Below, one piece after another: positions 10,461 to 19,382 of a DNA stretch of 64,000 nt. The translations under genes and the position numbers were made by a program. The notes beneath the pieces were generated by a model. The model was not told the origin of the DNA, made no database searches, and saw only the letters and a list, made by a program, of their open reading frames with translations. Source of the stretch: Hymenobacter latericoloratus. GTDB lineage: Bacteria > Bacteroidota > Bacteroidia > Cytophagales > Hymenobacteraceae. Location: positions 172,714 to 236,713 of the forward strand of contig NZ_JACHNV010000003.1 of assembly GCF_014199535.1 (NCBI RefSeq), read 5' to 3'. Numbering within the stretch: position 1 is the first letter of the stretch; every line of letters starts with the position of its first letter.

Positions 10461-11456
10461 TTACAGCCCGGCGGGGTAGGCGGCCCCCACGGCACTACCA
10501 ACCGGCATGATGGCATCAAGTTCAGCTAGCTCCTGGGCCGATAGGGTAAGGCTAGCCGCCGCTACGTTCTGCTCCAGGTACTTGCGGCGCTTGGTGCCCG
10601 GAATGGCTACTACCCCCTGCATGAGCACCCAGGCCAGGGCCAGCTGGGCGGTTGTCACGCCTTTGGCCTGGGCCAGGGCCTGCAGTTTCTCGACCAGGGC
10701 AACGTTCTTGTAGAAGTTTTCGCCTTGGTAGCGCGGGAAAATGCGGCGCGAGTCGTTGGGCTCCAGGTCGTCCGGGGTTTTGATTTCGCCCGACAGAAAC
10801 CCCCGCCCCAGGGGCGAGTAGGCCACGAAGCCAATGCCCATTTCCTGGGTGGCCTGCAGAATACCTTCTTCCTCTACGTGCCGGTCGAAGAGCGAATACT
10901 CGGTTTGCAGGGCCGTGATGGGGTGCACGGCGTGGCCCCGGCGCAACACCTCCACCGATACCTCCGAGAGGCCCAGGTAGCGCACCTTGCCTTCCTCTAC
11001 CAGCCGGCTCATGGCCCCCACAGTTTCCTCAATGGGCACGTTGGGGTCCACGCGGTGCAGGTAGTACAGGTCCACGTAGTCGGTGCCCAGGTTGCGCAGG
11101 GAGCGTTCAATGGATTTGCGCACGTAGGCGGGCTGGCCGTTGTAGCCGCCGGTCCAGTTTTCCTGGTCGTCTACTTCAAAGCCGAATTTGGTGGCCAGGG
11201 TGAACTGCTGGCGCCGGCCGGCAATGGCCCGGCCCACCAGCCGCTCGTTCAGCATGGGGCCGTAGAGGTCGGCCGTGTCCAGCAGGGTCACGCCCAGCTC
11301 CAGGGCCCGGTCAAGGGTAGCCAGGCTTTCGGCTTCGTCGGCCTCGCCGTACACGCTCATGCCGTTTACGCCGGCTGTCATGCCCATGCAGCCCAGCCCC
11401 TCTACCGATACGTGCAGGCCCTGGCTGCCCAAGGCTACTTGTTTGATGGTGCTCAT
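10461..11456 (-). CDS. Aldo/keto reductase
   Basis: NADPH-dependent oxidoreductase of 331 aa with the AKR barrel, close to the YakC-like group. The start at 11456 ([10 protein letters not shown]) is chosen because the longer frame adds a non-coding tail. Tetrad residues are visible: Asp and Tyr in [10 protein letters not shown], Lys in LATKFGFE and His in YYLHRVDP. The cofactor end shows [26 protein letters not shown] element (11497-11504), one base from the -7 consensus, lies 41 bp upstream. The physiological substrate cannot be told from sequence. Confidence 0.9.
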   Translation of the reverse strand: MSTIKQVALGSQGLHVSVEGLGCMGMTAGVNGMSVYGEADEAESLATLDRALELGVTLLDTADLYGPMLNERLVGRAIAGRRQQFTLATKFGFEVDDQENWTGGYNGQPAYVRKSIERSLRNLGTDYVDLYYLHRVDPNVPIEETVGAMSRLVEEGKVRYLGLSEVSVEVLRRGHAVHPITALQTEYSLFDRHVEEEGILQATQEMGIGFVAYSPLGRGFLSGEIKTPDDLEPNDSRRIFPRYQGENFYKNVALVEKLQALAQAKGVTTAQLALAWVLMQGVVAIPGTKRRKYLEQNVAAASLTLSAQELAELDAIMPVGSAVGAAYPAGL

Positions 11457-11569
11457 ACTCAAGTTTGTGTAGTAAGATGGTGAATAGATTACTGCACAAA
11501 GGTCTGGCCGCCACCAGGGGTAGGAGCTATACAAACCGAGGCTTCTGCAACACAAAACGCCGCACAAAA

Positions 11570-11602
11570 AAGGCCGACTACCCGGCGAGGGTAGGCGGCC
11601 TT
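11570..11602 (-). terminator. Terminator of the cupin gene
   Basis: AAGGCCG pairs with CGGCCTT and TACCC with GGGTA around a short loop. On the minus strand the stem exits into TTTTTTG. It lies 22 bp after the cupin gene stop. Confidence 0.75.
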
Positions 11603-11623
11603 GGTGGGTAGGGCAGCAGCCAG

Positions 11624-12127
11624 TTAGCGGCCGAAGTCGTCCTGCACGCGCACGATGTCGTCCTCGTCGGAAGGCTCATCGGCGTTGGTGTGCTGCCAGA
11701 TTTCGGCTACGGTGCCCCAGCCGTCGAGGCCGATGAGGCGGTGCCGCTCGCCCTGCTGCAGGGTAATCTGCTCGCCGGGGCTGTACGTTTTCAGTTTGCC
11801 TTCCTCGTCGGTAGGGCTGGTGATGATGCCCACGGTGCCGCTCACCACGCGCCAGATTTCGGCGCGGCGGTGGTGGTACTGCCACGAAAGGCGCTGGTGC
11901 GGCGCTACCAGCAGCACCTTGGGGCTCAGCTTGCCCGCGATGCGCAGGCTATCCACCGAAAGACCATCGAAATAGGTGTCAGCGAACGGCTGGGCCTGGT
12001 TTTCGTCAATCACGAAGAAGCCGCCCCAGGGCCGCGTCTGGTCCTGGCGCTCAATGCCGAAGCCCTGCTGCCGGAGCTGCTGCTCAACTTGCTGAAATAT
12101 CTCTGGTTTGGTCGATTCTGAACGCAT
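11624..12127 (-). CDS. Cupin protein, mannose-6-phosphate isomerase type II-like
   Basis: Small cupin of 167 aa resembling the isomerase domain of bifunctional AlgA/ManC-type enzymes. The start at 12127 ([11 protein letters not shown]) follows a well-placed promoter element; the frame is open further upstream without support. Residues around [10 protein letters not shown] resemble the RPWG motif, and [20 protein letters not shown] and [10 protein letters not shown] contain the histidine/glutamate metal ligands of the cupin barrel. No nucleotidyltransferase domain is fused. Whether it isomerises mannose 6-phosphate or only binds a sugar phosphate is open. Confidence 0.75.
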   Translation of the reverse strand: MRSESTKPEIFQQVEQQLRQQGFGIERQDQTRPWGGFFVIDENQAQPFADTYFDGLSVDSLRIAGKLSPKVLLVAPHQRLSWQYHHRRAEIWRVVSGTVGIITSPTDEEGKLKTYSPGEQITLQQGERHRLIGLDGWGTVAEIWQHTNADEPSDEDDIVRVQDDFGR

Positions 12128-12144
12128 AGGCAGGGAAAACAAGT

Positions 12145-12152
12145 CAAAAATA
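12145..12152 (-). promoter_or_regulatory. -7 promoter element of the cupin gene
   Basis: The minus strand reads TATTTTTG, a perfect TAnnTTTG match, 17 bp ahead of the cupin ATG. GTTTCC lies about 20 bp further upstream as a weak -33 candidate. Confidence 0.4.
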
Positions 12153-12567
12153 AACCTGGCAAGGCCGGGGAAACCCGTCTCAAACTCGCTCATACCGGCA
12201 ACGAGCCCAGCAAAGCACTACAAGCTACCAGGACCCGGTTGAGGCCGGAAAGCTAGAAAAGAACCTGTAATTCCCTCAAGAAGACGAAGCCTGCGCCTTG
12301 GCCGTAGCGCCGAAAGCTGAATTTGGCACTCAAGATAAGAGCGTTTCAAAAACAGCTGGCGAAATATGTTGCTTTTGACAAGATTAAATTGTCTTGAATA
12401 AAGCAAACGAAGAGAATACTCAAGCCGTAAGCTGCCCTGCAATGCCCATTGCCGCGTCAGCCGGCAGACAGTTCAGCCCAGCGCAAGCAGATATCCGGCA
12501 GCATCGACTATTTGCTTGCGCTGGGTTGGCAAGACCGAAGGGGGTAGGGTGGCAGCCGGCAGGCAGC
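12153..12567. other. Gene-free gap with one inverted repeat
   Basis: No convincing gene is seen. CCCAGCGCAAGCA (12477-12489) is mirrored exactly at 12513-12525 with a 23-nt spacer. It lies about 40 bp after the DUF1080 stop but lacks a T-tract, so its role as terminator of the keto-sugar operon is uncertain. Confidence 0.5.
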
Positions 12568-13341
12568 CTATAGCTTACGCACCCAGATGTTGCGGAAGCT
12601 AATGGGGGCGCTAGGGTCGCCGTGGGCCTGCAGCTTGATGGGCGAGGGGCCGTGGGCCTGCTGGTAGCTGGGCTTGCCAATGTACTGGGTGGGGCCGGCC
12701 AGCACGGTGTTGTTTTGCACTACCACCCCATTAAACCACACTGTCACGCGGGCCGGCGTTTGCAGAGAGCCATCGGCCTTGAACACGGGGGCGGTCCAGA
12801 GCACGTCGTAGGACTGCCACTCGCCGGGCTTGCGGGCCGGGTTGGCCAGCGGAATGTGCTGCTTGTAAATGCTGCCCGCCATACCATTTACATAGGTTTT
12901 GTTCTGGTAGGAGTCCAGAATCTGCAGCTCGTAGCCCAGGTCGCCTTTGCCGATGGAGGCCAGAAACACGCCGCTGTTGCCCCGGCTCTGCCCCGTTTCC
13001 CGCATGCCCGTTGGGATGCGCCACTCCAGGTGCAGCTGGTAATTGGTGAAGACCTGCCGGGTTTCGATGTTGCCGGCCTTTTTGTCCACGGTCAGCAGGC
13101 CGCCCGCCACCTGCCACTTAGCCGGCGCGGCGCGGTTATCGGTGCTTACCCACTGGCTCAGGTTCTGGCCATTGAAGAGCACCACCGCGTCGGAGGGCGG
13201 GGGGGCCAGGTTGGGGCTGGCCGTTACCGTTTTCGGGGCGGGTTCCCATACTTCGGTGTCTTCGGGTTTGCCGGTTTGCTGGGCCTGGGCCATCAGGGAA
13301 AAGCTGAGCAGTGATGCGGAAACGAGTACGGCAACCTTCAT
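12568..13341 (-). CDS. DUF1080 (3-keto-disaccharide hydrolase-like) secreted protein
   Basis: Protein of 257 aa with a concanavalin-like beta-sandwich (DUF1080, PF06439). The start at 13341 places the signal peptide MKVAVLVSASLLSFSLMAQA at the N terminus, so it acts in the periplasm or outside. Typical segments are DAVVLFNGQNLSQWVS near residue 45, LHLEWRIP, GNSGVFL, YELQILDSYQNKTY and the closing ISFRNIWVRKL. Members of this family cleave 3-keto-glycosides. It is the last gene of the operon-like block that also encodes a GMC dehydrogenase, small subunit and cytochrome c, which supports that role here. Hydrolase versus lyase chemistry cannot be decided from sequence. Confidence 0.85.
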   Translation of the reverse strand: MKVAVLVSASLLSFSLMAQAQQTGKPEDTEVWEPAPKTVTASPNLAPPPSDAVVLFNGQNLSQWVSTDNRAAPAKWQVAGGLLTVDKKAGNIETRQVFTNYQLHLEWRIPTGMRETGQSRGNSGVFLASIGKGDLGYELQILDSYQNKTYVNGMAGSIYKQHIPLANPARKPGEWQSYDVLWTAPVFKADGSLQTPARVTVWFNGVVVQNNTVLAGPTQYIGKPSYQQAHGPSPIKLQAHGDPSAPISFRNIWVRKL

Positions 13342-13487
13342 GGTAAGCAGAGAGAATCGCGGATTAAATGGATTAATCGGACTGCGCGGATTTTGGTGAA
13401 GTTTGGACTGATTCGCTTGGGGTTTGCTTCCGCCTGAGGGGTAGGGCGCCCGGCAAAGGCAGGTAGTCGGGCCCAAGCTTTGTGCGC

Positions 13488-14378
13488 TTATACGTCGCAG
13501 AGCTGCACGGCCTGGCGCAGGGAAGCCAATTTATCGGTTTGCTGGGGCATAAATTCCTGGGCCACGTACCCCTGAAAGCCGGTGGCTTTAATGGCGCGCA
13601 TAATGGCCGGGTAGTTCAGCTCCTGCGCATCCCCGATTTCGTGGCGACCGGGCACGCCGGCCGTGTGGTAGTGGGCAATGTAGGGGTGGTACTCGGTGAG
13701 GGTCCGGATAACGTCGCCCTCATTGATTTGCATGTGGTAGATGTCGTAGAGCAGCTTGAAGTTCTCGGAACCCATTTTTTTGGCCAGGGCCACGCCCCAG
13801 CTGGTCCGGTCGCACTGGTAGTCTTTGTGGTCGATTTTGCTGTTGAGCAGCTCCATCACCAGCACCACCTTGTGTTGGGCGGCCAGCTTTAGCAGGGGCT
13901 CCAGGCCCCGGGCGCAGTTTTCCAGCCCCGCCGCATCCGAAAGACCCCGCCGGCTGCCGCTAAAGCAAATCAGGTTGCGGTAGCCGGCCTGGGCCACTTG
14001 CGGAATCATCGCGGCGTACTGCTTCTGCAGCTGGGCATGAAAGCGCGGGTCGTTGAAGCCGTCGGTCAGGTTGATTTCGGCCCCATTGCACATCGACGAC
14101 TCCAGCCCGTGCCGTTGAAGCGTAGGCCAGTCTTTGGGTCCTACCAGGTCGATGCCCCGCAGGCCCATTTCCTTGGCAGCCGCGCAGAGCTTTTCCAGGG
14201 GCACATCCTGAAAGCACCAGCGGCACACGGCCTGTTTCAGGTTGTCTTTCAGCCCCATTGCTTCGGTGCTTTGTTTCTCTTCAGCCGGTGAGCAGGCGCT
14301 TGCCAGCCCCAGCGCACCCACGGTGGCGGCGCTGGTGAGCAGGCCCTGCAACGCAGCCCGACGGTTCCAGGTAGCCAT
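13488..14378 (-). CDS. Sugar phosphate isomerase/epimerase-type TIM barrel, exported
   Basis: Xylose-isomerase-like TIM barrel of 296 aa, annotated in relatives as hydroxypyruvate isomerase or sugar epimerase. The start at 14378 gives MATWNRRAALQGLLTSAATV, a twin-arginine-like signal, with lipobox LASAC. Metal-ligand-type residues occur in ELLNSKIDHKD, KLLYDIYHMQINEGD and IAHYHTAGVPGRHE. It sits 10 bp downstream of the MFS permease gene, so cotranscription is likely. Export together with the DUF1080 protein suggests it acts on periplasmic keto-sugar products. Its precise reaction (isomerase, epimerase or hydratase) is unknown. Confidence 0.82.
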   Translation of the reverse strand: MATWNRRAALQGLLTSAATVGALGLASACSPAEEKQSTEAMGLKDNLKQAVCRWCFQDVPLEKLCAAAKEMGLRGIDLVGPKDWPTLQRHGLESSMCNGAEINLTDGFNDPRFHAQLQKQYAAMIPQVAQAGYRNLICFSGSRRGLSDAAGLENCARGLEPLLKLAAQHKVVLVMELLNSKIDHKDYQCDRTSWGVALAKKMGSENFKLLYDIYHMQINEGDVIRTLTEYHPYIAHYHTAGVPGRHEIGDAQELNYPAIMRAIKATGFQGYVAQEFMPQQTDKLASLRQAVQLCDV

Positions 14379-14388
14379 AGGGGTAGGG

Positions 14389-15657
14389 TTAGTTGGTGGC
14401 CGACGCCAGGGTAGGAGCCGCATCGGTCGCGCCATCGTACGCAGCGGTTTCCGTGGGCTGAGCCTGCGGCCGGTCGCGGAACAGGAGCAGGAACAGCACC
14501 ACTACTGCCCCCGCAATGCCGGCCGGAATCAGCCAGATCATGCGCCAGTCGTGGGAGGTGGGGGAAAGCTGGTAAGCATCGAAGATGCGGCCCGAGAGCA
14601 GGGTGCCGATGAGCATGCCCACCCCGTAGGTTGCCAGCGTGATAAAGCCCTGGGCCGAGCTTTTGAACCGCTCACCCGCGAGGTTGTCGGTGTAAATCTG
14701 GCCCGTCACGAAGAAAAAGTCGTAGCAGATGCCATGCAGCACAATGCCGGCAATCAGCATCCAGTAGCCGCTTTCCCCGTTGCCGTAGGCAAAGAACACG
14801 TAGCGCAGCACCCAGGCCACCATGCCAATGGCCAGCATTTTCTTTACGCCCAGGCGGCTGAAGAATACCGGAATCAGGAGCATAAACAGCAGCTCCGATA
14901 CCTGCCCCAGGCTTTGCACGCCGGCCGCTTTCTTCATGCCCACCTCATTGAGGAAGGGGTTAGTGAAGCCGTAGTAAAAAGCCAGCGGAATGCAGATGGC
15001 AATGGAAGAGAGGAAGAAGATGAGGTAGGAGCGGTTCTTGAGCAGGCCAATGGCATCGAGGCCCAGCATGTCGCCCAGGGACGTGGACTGCCCGCGCTTT
15101 ACCGGCGGAGTAGCGGGCAGCGTGAAGCTAAATACGCCCAGCAGGGCCGAGGCGCCCGCCGCCATCAGGAAGGTGTTCCGTAGGCTGCCGCTTTGCTCCC
15201 AGTTCAGCCAGCCAATGGTCAGGCCGGCCACAATCCAGCCCAGCGTGCCCAGCACCCGAATGGTGGCAAACTCCTTTTGGGGGTTCTGCATCTGCCGGAA
15301 GGCAATGGAGTTCACCAAGGCCAACGTGGGCATGTACAGCACCATGTAGGTGAGGATGTTGGGGTAGAAGGAGCTGAAATCAGCCGCCGTAGAGGCCCGC
15401 CACAGCAGCGCAGCTCCGGCCAGATGCAACACCCCCAGAATTTTCTGGGCCGAAAAAAACCGGTCGGCAATGAGCCCGATGATAAACGGGGCCACAATGG
15501 CGCCAATCGACTGGGTCAGAAACGCTACCCCCACCTGGGTGCCCGAAGCGCTGAGGTTGCGCAGCAGATAAGTGCCCAGCGTCACGAACCACGCCCCCCA
15601 GATAAAAAACTCCAGGAACATCATGATAGACAGCTTAATCCGGGTCGTGGCATTCAT
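14389..15657 (-). CDS. MFS permease, nucleoside:H+ symporter (NupG)-like
   Basis: Twelve-helix major facilitator protein of 422 aa starting MNATTRIKLSIMMFLEFFIW. The segment FIWGAWFVTLGTYLL and the loop FSAQKILGVLHLAGA are typical of the NHS branch. It sits between the cytochrome c gene and a TIM-barrel gene in a block devoted to glycoside oxidation, so its cargo is more likely a sugar or keto-sugar than a nucleoside. That cargo assignment is an inference from context. Confidence 0.82.
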   Translation of the reverse strand: MNATTRIKLSIMMFLEFFIWGAWFVTLGTYLLRNLSASGTQVGVAFLTQSIGAIVAPFIIGLIADRFFSAQKILGVLHLAGAALLWRASTAADFSSFYPNILTYMVLYMPTLALVNSIAFRQMQNPQKEFATIRVLGTLGWIVAGLTIGWLNWEQSGSLRNTFLMAAGASALLGVFSFTLPATPPVKRGQSTSLGDMLGLDAIGLLKNRSYLIFFLSSIAICIPLAFYYGFTNPFLNEVGMKKAAGVQSLGQVSELLFMLLIPVFFSRLGVKKMLAIGMVAWVLRYVFFAYGNGESGYWMLIAGIVLHGICYDFFFVTGQIYTDNLAGERFKSSAQGFITLATYGVGMLIGTLLSGRIFDAYQLSPTSHDWRMIWLIPAGIAGAVVVLFLLLFRDRPQAQPTETAAYDGATDAAPTLASATN

Positions 15658-15741
15658 ACGCGGTGGGTTTAGGGAGGGAAAGGGGGTAGGGAGGGGCAGT
15701 TATGCAGTGAGGCCGCTACCCCGTCAGAGGTGAAAAAAGCC

Positions 15742-15844
15742 CTGTCATCCTGAGCGCAGCGAAGGACCTTACCACGTCCGCAGTAAGCGGAGAAACGGCC
15801 TGTTCAGATGTGACAAGGTCCTTCGCTCCCGCTCAGGATGACAG
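15742..15844. repeat. GTCATCCTGAGC inverted repeat between MFS and cytochrome genes
   Basis: The left arm 15742-15770 (CTGTCATCCTGAGCG, then GCGAAGGACCTT) is mirrored at 15815-15844 (AAGGTCCTTCGC, then GCTCAGGATGACAG) around a 44-nt spacer. It belongs to the dispersed GTCAT family seen elsewhere in the window. Confidence 0.75.
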
Positions 15845-15864
15845 ACGCGGGGTAGCGGAAGCTT

Positions 15865-16344
15865 CTATTTCAGGCTCAGGATATAGCGGGTCATTTCCTG
15901 GGCGTCGGCTTCGGAGAGGCCGGGGTGGGGCGTCATGGCTATGTCGCCCCAGTTGCCTTTGCCGCCCTGTATTACTTTCTGGGCCAGCATCTTCACGTTG
16001 GCGGGCGTGTTGGGGTACTTCGCCGCTACGGCCTTGTAGGCCGGGCCGAGCAGCTTGTCGTTTTCGCGGTGGCAGCCGGTGCAGTCGGAGCTTTCAATCA
16101 GCTGGGCCCCCCGGGCCACTGCGCCGCCGGTAGGCGCGGTGCCGATTTTGGTGGAGTTGGTATCGATCTGGGGCTGATGGGCTACGGCCGTAACGTTGGA
16201 GCCCGTAGTGCTGTCGGTATTCAGCGTTTCTTCGGAGTCGGCGAGGGTGTATTCTTCTTTGCCTTTACCAGCCGTTTTATCCGATTCGGAACCACAGGAG
16301 GCCAGGACGGCGCAAAAACTCAGAAGCAAAAAGGCGTTTTTCAT
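15865..16344 (-). CDS. Class I cytochrome c lipoprotein
   Basis: Electron carrier of 159 aa. MKNAFLLLSFCAVLASC is a lipoprotein signal with acylated Cys17. A flexible, Thr/Ser-rich spacer (about 20-75) leads to the haem domain with C88-T-G-C91-H92. The axial methionine is probably in IAMTPHPGLSE, and the C-terminal helix is MTRYILSLK. In the operon it is the natural electron acceptor for the GMC/small-subunit dehydrogenase, comparable to LacC in the Caulobacter LacABC lactose dehydrogenase. Confidence 0.9.
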   Translation of the reverse strand: MKNAFLLLSFCAVLASCGSESDKTAGKGKEEYTLADSEETLNTDSTTGSNVTAVAHQPQIDTNSTKIGTAPTGGAVARGAQLIESSDCTGCHRENDKLLGPAYKAVAAKYPNTPANVKMLAQKVIQGGKGNWGDIAMTPHPGLSEADAQEMTRYILSLK

Positions 16345-16370
16345 AGGAGAAGAAGCAGGAGAGAAGAAAG

Positions 16371-17423
16371 TTACAGACCAAGCAGCTGGCGGTTGCGGGC
16401 ATCGTCGGTGCCGGCCGCCGCGAAGTCATCAAAAGCCTTGTCGGTCACGCGGATGATATGGTTTTGGATGAAGGCCGCCCCTTCACGAGCCCCGTCTTCG
16501 GGGTGCTTGAGGGCGCACTCCCACTCCAGCACGGCCCAGCCAGGGAAGTCGTATTGCGCCAGTTTGCTGAAAACGGCTTTGAAATCAACTTGTCCGTCGC
16601 CGAGGGAGCGGAAGCGGCCGGCGCGGTCCACCCAGTTTTGGTAACCCCCGTACACGCCCTGGCGGCCGGTGGGGTTAAACTCCGCATCCTTGATATGGCA
16701 GGCCCGAATTCGCTCGTGGTAGATGTCAAGGTACTCCAGGTAGTCAAGGCACTGAAGCACAAAGTGAGAGGGGTCGTAGAGCAGGCAGGCACGGGGGTGC
16801 TGCTGTACCTTGTCGAGGAACATCTCGTAGCTGATGCCATCGTGCAGGTCCTCGCCGGCGTGCACCTCGTAGCATACATCTACCCCGCACTCATCAAAGG
16901 TATTCAGGATGGGCAGCCAGCGCCGGGCCAGTTCCGTGAAGCCGGTTTCCACAATGCCTGCCGGGCGCTGGGGCCAGGGGTACACCATGGGCCAGAGCAG
17001 GGCTCCGCTGAAGGTGGCGTGGGCTGTGAGCCCCAGATTTTGGGAGGCTTTGGCCGCGTACTTAAGCTGCTGCACGGCCCACTGCTGGCGGGCCTGCGGG
17101 TTGCCGCGCAGGGCCTCGGGCGCGAAACCATCGAAGAGCTGGTCGTAGGCCGGGTTCACGGCCACCAGCTGGCCCTGCAGGTGGGTAGAAAGCTCCGTGA
17201 TTTCGAGGCCGGCAGCCTGCACTTTGCCTTTCAACTCGTCGGCGTAGGTTTTGCTTTCGGCGGCCAGCTGCAGGTCGATAAAGCGCTTGTCGAGGGTAGG
17301 CAGCTGCACACCCTTGAAGCCCAGCGAGCTGGCCCACTGGCAAATAGACTGCAGGCTGTTAAACGGCGGCTCGTCGGAAATGAACTGCGCCAGAAAAATG
17401 GCGGGTCCCTTGATGGTTTTCAT
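16371..17423 (-). CDS. Sugar phosphate isomerase/epimerase-type TIM barrel, cytoplasmic
   Basis: Xylose-isomerase-like/AP-endonuclease-2-fold protein of 350 aa starting MKTIKGPAIFLAQFISDEPP with no signal peptide. Probable metal ligands are in CYEVHAGEDLHDG, LLYDPSHFVLQ, RACHIKDAEFNPTGRQG and WAVLEWECALKHPEDG. It lies between the Gfo/Idh/MocA oxidoreductase and cytochrome c genes and is the only one of the three TIM barrels in the block without an export signal, so it would act after uptake. The exact substrate is unknown. Confidence 0.85.
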   Translation of the reverse strand: MKTIKGPAIFLAQFISDEPPFNSLQSICQWASSLGFKGVQLPTLDKRFIDLQLAAESKTYADELKGKVQAAGLEITELSTHLQGQLVAVNPAYDQLFDGFAPEALRGNPQARQQWAVQQLKYAAKASQNLGLTAHATFSGALLWPMVYPWPQRPAGIVETGFTELARRWLPILNTFDECGVDVCYEVHAGEDLHDGISYEMFLDKVQQHPRACLLYDPSHFVLQCLDYLEYLDIYHERIRACHIKDAEFNPTGRQGVYGGYQNWVDRAGRFRSLGDGQVDFKAVFSKLAQYDFPGWAVLEWECALKHPEDGAREGAAFIQNHIIRVTDKAFDDFAAAGTDDARNRQLLGL

Positions 17424-17442
17424 GCTTTAGCTGTTAATGAAC

Positions 17443-17521
17443 AGCTGTTAGCTGCTAGCTGATGGCTGTTAGCGCCCGTTCTGGCGAAGAGCTAACAGCT
17501 ATCAGCTAGCAGCTAACAGCT
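17443..17521. repeat. Inverted repeat with AGCTNNN heptad arms
   Basis: The left arm 17443-17473 is AGCTGTT, AGCTGCT, AGCTGAT, GGCTGTT, AGC in exact 7-nt register. The right arm 17491-17521 is its complement over 31 bp with one G.T pair, around a 17-nt loop. The right arm supplies the last codons and the TAG stop (17513-17515) of the preceding oxidoreductase gene. Confidence 0.85.
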
Positions 17522-18661
17522 AAACGAAGTCCACTTCTGGTCGGAGCGGCCCGAGGCAATAACGTTTTCAATAAAGGCCATGCCCCGCACTCCTTCCGCA
17601 ATGCCGGGGTAGTCGAGGGCCTCGGGCGGGGCGGTGGTGCCGCTGAGGTCGGCCTGCAGGCTGAGGGCGAAGTTGCGGTAGAGGTTGGCAAAGGCTTCGA
17701 GGTAGCCCTCGGGGTGGCCGGCCGGGGCGCGGGTGTTGTGGCGGGCGTAGGAGCTGGTGTAGCCCGCACCCGTCCGGCGGATTTCCGTGGGGCGGTCCAG
17801 CCACTTCACCTGCAGGGTATTGGCATCGGCCTGCTGCCATTCCAGCCCGCCTTTTTCGCCGTACACCCGCAGGCGCAGGTTGTTTTCTTCGCCGGCCGCT
17901 ACCTGGGTAGCCACCAGCACCCCGCTGGCCCCACCCGACAGGCGCAGCAGCACGGCCCCGTCATCATCGAGCTGGCGGCCGGGGACTACCGTGTTAATGT
18001 CGGCGCAGAGCTGGGTGACCGTCAGGCCGGTTACGTACTCCAGGAGGTTGAACGCGTGGGTGCCAATGTCGCCCATGGCGCCGGCCACGCCGCTGCGGGC
18101 GGGGTCGGTGCGCCAGGAGGCCTGCTTGTTGGCGCCGCCCTCCTCGAAGGTGCTGAGCCAGCCCTGTGGGTACTCCACGTAGGCCTTCCGAATGGTGCCC
18201 AACTTGCCGGAAGCTACCAGCTGCCGGGCTTCTTTTACCATGGGGTAGCCCGTATAGGTGTGCGTCAGGCAGAAGCGGCAGCCGCTGGCGGCGGCTATCT
18301 GCTCCAGCTCCTTGGCCTCAGCCAGGGAAAACGTCATGGGTTTATCCAGCATGACGTGGAAGCCGTTTTCCAGGGCCAGCCTGGCCGGCGCGAAGTGCAG
18401 GTGGTTGGGGGTTACAATGGATATCACTTGCACCCGCTCGGCCTCGGGCCGCTGTTTTTCCTGCTGAATCAGCTCCTGGTAGGAGGTATAGACCCGTTCG
18501 GGGGGAAGGCCCAGCAGGTGCCCGCTGGCTTTAGAGGTGTCGGGGTTGCTGCTGAACGCGCCGGCTACCAGCTCATATAGGCCATCGAGGGCGGCGGCGT
18601 GGCGGTGTACGGCCCCGATAAAGGCCCCTTGCCCGCCGCCAATCATTCCTAATCGTATCAT
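17513..18661 (-). CDS. Gfo/Idh/MocA-family oxidoreductase
   Basis: NAD(P)-dependent sugar oxidoreductase of 382 aa. The Rossmann motif IGGGQGAFIG stands at the N terminus, and MLDKPM replaces the usual EKP signature. GAMGDIGTHAFNLLEYVTGL lies in the substrate half. No export signal is present, so it is cytoplasmic. In the keto-sugar block it could reduce 3-keto sugars to ordinary hexoses, but this is an inference. The end of the reading frame is written by the heptad inverted repeat described separately, so the last few residues may be repeat-derived. Confidence 0.88.
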   Translation of the reverse strand: MIRLGMIGGGQGAFIGAVHRHAAALDGLYELVAGAFSSNPDTSKASGHLLGLPPERVYTSYQELIQQEKQRPEAERVQVISIVTPNHLHFAPARLALENGFHVMLDKPMTFSLAEAKELEQIAAASGCRFCLTHTYTGYPMVKEARQLVASGKLGTIRKAYVEYPQGWLSTFEEGGANKQASWRTDPARSGVAGAMGDIGTHAFNLLEYVTGLTVTQLCADINTVVPGRQLDDDGAVLLRLSGGASGVLVATQVAAGEENNLRLRVYGEKGGLEWQQADANTLQVKWLDRPTEIRRTGAGYTSSYARHNTRAPAGHPEGYLEAFANLYRNFALSLQADLSGTTAPPEALDYPGIAEGVRGMAFIENVIASGRSDQKWTSFSC

Positions 18662-18760
18662 GGAGTTGTGAGTTATCGGCTGTCAGTTGCCGGTTGTGAG
18701 TTGTCAGTTATCAGGTCGCCAAAACCTTCTACTGACAACTCACAACCGGCAACTCACAAC
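18662..18760. repeat. Inverted repeat with GTTGNNN heptad arms
   Basis: Seven consecutive 7-nt units fill 18665-18713 (GTTGTGA, GTTATCG, GCTGTCA, GTTGCCG, GTTGTGA, GTTGTCA, GTTATCA). Bases 18685-18708 are mirrored exactly at 18731-18754 (24 bp) with a 22-nt loop. It fills the gap between the small-subunit and Gfo/Idh/MocA genes. Confidence 0.85.
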
Positions 18761-18764
18761 TGAT

Positions 18765-19370
18765 TTATGTAGTAGCCCAGGCCCGGTCGCCTTTTTTGTA
18801 AGGCACGCAGCCGTCGTACCGGCCCGGTACGGGCACATAGCGCAGGGCCTGGGTGCTGCCGACCTTGGAGGTGAAGTAGCCCAGCAAGGTCAGCTCCTTC
18901 ATCATGCGGAAGTAGTGGTTGGGGGCTTCCAGGGCTTTGGTTTTGCTGTAGTTCTTCTGCTCGGCATCGAGGGCCGTAAGCAGGGCCATGCGCTGGGCCG
19001 GAGTGCTTTCCAGGAAGCCTTTGCCGTTTTTCTGCTGGCTGGCCTGCTCCAGCTGGGTCAGACCTTTCAGGAAAATCTGCTGATCGGCGGGCTTGTAGCA
19101 GTCCTTTACCATTACAGCCATAAAAGAACCCACATCGGCAGCTTTGGCACCGGGCGTTTTAGTGGCGGGCAACATGGTTTCGCCCACTTCGTTGAGGTAG
19201 GAAACCTGCTCCTGGCTAAGGAAGGGCTTTTCCTGCTTCTTGGCTTTGGCGGAGCCGTTCTTTTCCTTCTCGGCCTCCGGCGAGGAGCAGCTGGTCAGGA
19301 AATAGTCGCCGCCAATGAGGGCGCCACCCATGATGAGGGCTACGCGGGCAACTGCGTCTCTTCTGTTCAT
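18765..19370 (-). CDS. Gluconate 2-dehydrogenase subunit 3-family protein
   Basis: Small subunit of 201 aa for a membrane or periplasmic GMC dehydrogenase (PF13618 family). The N terminus MNRRDAVARVALIMGGALIG carries a twin-arginine signal, with lipobox-like FLTSC. The mature part contains the family pattern FLSQEQVSYLNEVGETMLPA and a later VMVKDCY. It is encoded 12 bp downstream of the GMC gene, which has no signal of its own. The known arrangement is that the small subunit carries the large one through the Tat system. It corresponds to LacA in the Caulobacter LacABC lactose dehydrogenase. Confidence 0.88.
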   Translation of the reverse strand: MNRRDAVARVALIMGGALIGGDYFLTSCSSPEAEKEKNGSAKAKKQEKPFLSQEQVSYLNEVGETMLPATKTPGAKAADVGSFMAVMVKDCYKPADQQIFLKGLTQLEQASQQKNGKGFLESTPAQRMALLTALDAEQKNYSKTKALEAPNHYFRMMKELTLLGYFTSKVGSTQALRYVPVPGRYDGCVPYKKGDRAWATT

Positions 19371-19382
19371 AGGGGTAGGAAA

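Noticed and set aside
12477..12525. Inverted repeat as intrinsic terminator of the keto-sugar operon
   Set aside because: The stem is good, but the loop is 23 nt and no T-tract follows on the minus strand. Kept only as an inverted repeat.
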